Assembly: GCA_903900265.1 (NCBI GenBank)
Contig: CAIUMM010000048.1
Coordinates: 1-43,460, forward strand
Origin: an uncultured Pseudomonadota bacterium
GTDB taxonomy: Bacteria; Myxococcota_A; UBA796; SXON01
Reading direction: 5' to 3'
Length of the DNA stretch: 43,460 nt
Below the pieces are notes generated by a model. The model saw only the letters and a list, made by a program, of their open reading frames with translations, did not search any database and was not told the origin of the DNA. Each line of letters starts with the position of its first letter. Position 1 is the stretch's first letter. Below, in pieces: positions 42,215-43,460 of this stretch. The translations under genes were made by a program, and so were the position numbers.

Positions 42215-42712
42215 CTACGGAGGGGTTCCCAGCTTCTCTGAGAAACGTTGCATCATCGATAAGACGTCGCGGCGCATCGTCCCGGTGATGAAGCTCACCG
42301 GCACCGGAAAAGCCGGCGCGAGCTGCACGCGGTACGTCAAGGTGCTGCCTGCGCCGTCTGCCGCCACGCTCCACTCGGACACGTAGCTTGCAAAGTCGCT
42401 GGAGCTCACCAGCGTGCTTCGGTAGCCATGACCGGTAGGACACTGCCGCACGGTGTAGCGCACGGTCATCAGCGTCGACGGCGACGCATAGTCCGCGACC
42501 ACGCAGTCGCCTTCTTTGGAGCGCACCGACACCACGGTTGCTCCACCATCGATGCGACTGACCCAGGTCGGGTCCGACAAGCGCTGCAGCGCATCGGCCG
42601 GCGTGAGCGCGACCCAAGCCGTGCCCTCTACCGCCTGCGAGGGCAAAACCACCGCGGTAGGCGAGCCAGCGAGGGCAAGCGGAGCGAGCAGCAGCGGGAA
42701 GCAGAACGACAT
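42215..42712 (-). CDS. Secreted START/SRPBCC-like protein
   Basis: A 165-residue protein. A signal peptide (MSFCFPLLLAPLALAGSP) leads to a mature domain of about 145 residues with the beta-helix pattern of SRPBCC/START proteins: AWVALTPADALQRLSDPTWVSRI, then TLMTVRYTVRQCPTGHGYRST, SSSDFASYVSEWSVAADGAGSTLTYRVQL and a long C-terminal helix VLSMMQRFSEKLG. Such domains hold hydrophobic ligands (lipids, sterols, polyketides). ATG 42712 is chosen because it gives the signal peptide at the start; a longer frame overlaps the neighbour. The stop is 7 nt before the EXPERA ATG. Confidence 0.7.
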   Translation of the reverse strand: MSFCFPLLLAPLALAGSPTAVVLPSQAVEGTAWVALTPADALQRLSDPTWVSRIDGGATVVSVRSKEGDCVVADYASPSTLMTVRYTVRQCPTGHGYRSTLVSSSDFASYVSEWSVAADGAGSTLTYRVQLAPAFPVPVSFITGTMRRDVLSMMQRFSEKLGTPP

Positions 42713-42735
42713 GAGCGCCTGATATCGCGCCCCAG

Positions 42736-43460
42736 TCAGCGCCGGCGCCGCAGCACGCCGACTCCGGCGTAAAGGGCCAGAGCCAACCCAGCCCAACCCC
42801 TCGCGGGGCCCGTGCTCGCGCAGCCACACTGCCCGCCGCCGCCCAGCAAGTCTCCGGCAGGGTCGAGGTAGTTCGGGACGCCATCGCCATCCGCATCGGC
42901 GGTGCCTTCCTCGGCGTCCAGCGCGCCATCCCCATCGCTGTCGGTGTCGCGGGAGTTCAGCACGCCGTCGCGGTCTACGTCATCGCCTACACCGGCGCCT
43001 ACACCGGCGCGCGCGGCATCCTCCTCGAGCGTGGGGATCCCATCGCCGTCGTCGTCGGCGTCGAGCGCGTCGATCACGCCGTCCCCGTCGGTGTCCGTTG
43101 CGGCGCTCGGATCGGCGCCGTCGATCACTTCGGTCCCGTCGGTGTAGCCGTCGCCGTCGCTGTCCGCATTGTCCGGATCCGTCCCCAACGCGGCTTCTTG
43201 CAGGTCGGTCAGGCCGTCGTCGTCGCGATCCGAGCTCGCGGTGCCTTCGTCCACCTCGCCGTCGCAGTCATTGTCGATGCCGTCCTCGAGCTCAGGGGCG
43301 TCGGGGTAGACCGTGGATGCGGCGTCGTCGCAATCTCCGTCGTCTTCGGAGTAGCCGTCGCCGTCATCATCGTAGGCGTCGGTGTTGTCGTCGATGAGCC
43401 CGTCACAGTCTTCGTCGCGGTCATCGGCGGTCTGGGACGCGCCGGGATGGACGTAGGCCA
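42736..43460 (-). CDS. Ca/metal-binding repeat protein with GC-transmembrane-Arg C-terminus (5' truncated)
   Basis: The N-terminus lies beyond the window edge; the first full codon is at 43458. Two MopE-type repeats come first: DRDEDCDGLIDDNTDAYDDD and DCDDAASTVYPDAPE, then DGIDNDCDGEVDEGTA. A run of Asp-rich Ca-binding repeats follows (LGTDPDNADSDGDGYTDG, DTDGDGVIDALDADDDGDG and others, spaced about 20-25 residues). The protein ends GCGCASTGPARGWAGLALALYAGVGVLRRRR-like (shown here in parts: Gly-Cys pair, one helix, Arg cluster), the sorting tail described for Myxococcales surface proteins. It is probably a cell-surface protein. Ligand and partner are unknown. Confidence 0.85.
   Translation of the reverse strand, partial: AYVHPGASQTADDRDEDCDGLIDDNTDAYDDDGDGYSEDDGDCDDAASTVYPDAPELEDGIDNDCDGEVDEGTASSDRDDDGLTDLQEAALGTDPDNADSDGDGYTDGTEVIDGADPSAATDTDGDGVIDALDADDDGDGIPTLEEDAARAGVGAGVGDDVDRDGVLNSRDTDSDGDGALDAEEGTADADGDGVPNYLDPAGDLLGGGGQCGCASTGPARGWAGLALALYAGVGVLRRRR

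Noticed and set aside
42736..43460. CRISPR-like periodic repeats
   Set aside because: The period comes from Asp-Gly-Asp-Gly codons of Ca-binding repeats; units vary in length and sequence and have no spacers.

Overview
This window is a dense, high-GC (roughly two-thirds G+C) bacterial chromosome segment with 36 protein-coding genes, two of them cut by the window edges. No rRNA, tRNA, insertion sequence, integrase, phage gene or CRISPR array was recognised. The best taxonomic guess is Myxococcota or a related former deltaproteobacterial lineage. The evidence is many short lipoproteins with Asp-rich linkers, thrombospondin type 3-like Ca-binding repeats, MopE-type metal-binding repeats (DCDD...DNDCDG), and a C-terminal GC / transmembrane / Arg-cluster sorting tail in the last gene. 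This is inferred from protein style, not from a marker tree. No stretch longer than 300 bases lacks a gene. The longest gap is about 216 bp, in front of minC. Many neighbouring genes overlap by 4 nt (ATGA or TTGA), so the blocks below are probably operons.

Layout. (1) 1-2668, + strand: the 3' end of recB and complete recD, the end of a RecBCD operon. (2) 5072-2747, - strand: a thioredoxin-like lipoprotein and a large Rossmann-fold protein of unknown function. (3) 5189-8270, + strand: glutamate-cysteine ligase and a stand-alone PfaD-type enoyl reductase. (4) 16233-8292, - strand: a membrane-anchored TPR protein, a KptA/Tpt1-Nudix fusion, an LPLAT-type acyltransferase, a trypsin-like protease with a beta-rich C-terminus, an exported amidohydrolase with Ca-binding repeats and an OB-like tail, and a two-domain parvulin lipoprotein. 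(5) 16289-17005, + strand: a MoaB/CinA-like protein. (6) 23201-16971, - strand: a two-unit M16 peptidase, a Pro/Ala-rich protein, a polytopic membrane protein and mutY. (7) 23287-31455, + strand: hemW, grpE, dnaK, an FG-GAP repeat protein, a neutral-ceramidase-like lipoprotein and an NMT1/THI5-like binding lipoprotein. (8) 37270-31480, - strand: RlmI-type rRNA methyltransferase, isoaspartyl dipeptidase and an SNF2 helicase. (9) 37360-40862, + strand: a small lipoprotein, glutaredoxin, a YhhN-family membrane protein and minCDE. (10) 43460-40901, - strand: a truncated Ca/metal-binding repeat protein, a secreted START-like protein, an EXPERA-domain membrane protein and a short-chain dehydrogenase.

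Most of the window is housekeeping: recombinational and oxidative DNA repair, glutathione, chaperones, septum placement and rRNA modification. The most novel item is the gene at 13579-14610. It joins an RNA 2'-phosphotransferase (KptA/Tpt1) fold that keeps the Arg-His-Arg-Arg catalytic set to a Nudix hydrolase with an intact Nudix box. Other items worth attention are the START-EXPERA-SDR lipid-like operon, the protease with an outer-membrane-barrel-like tail but no signal peptide, the orphan PfaD, and the FG-GAP protein joined to dnaK.
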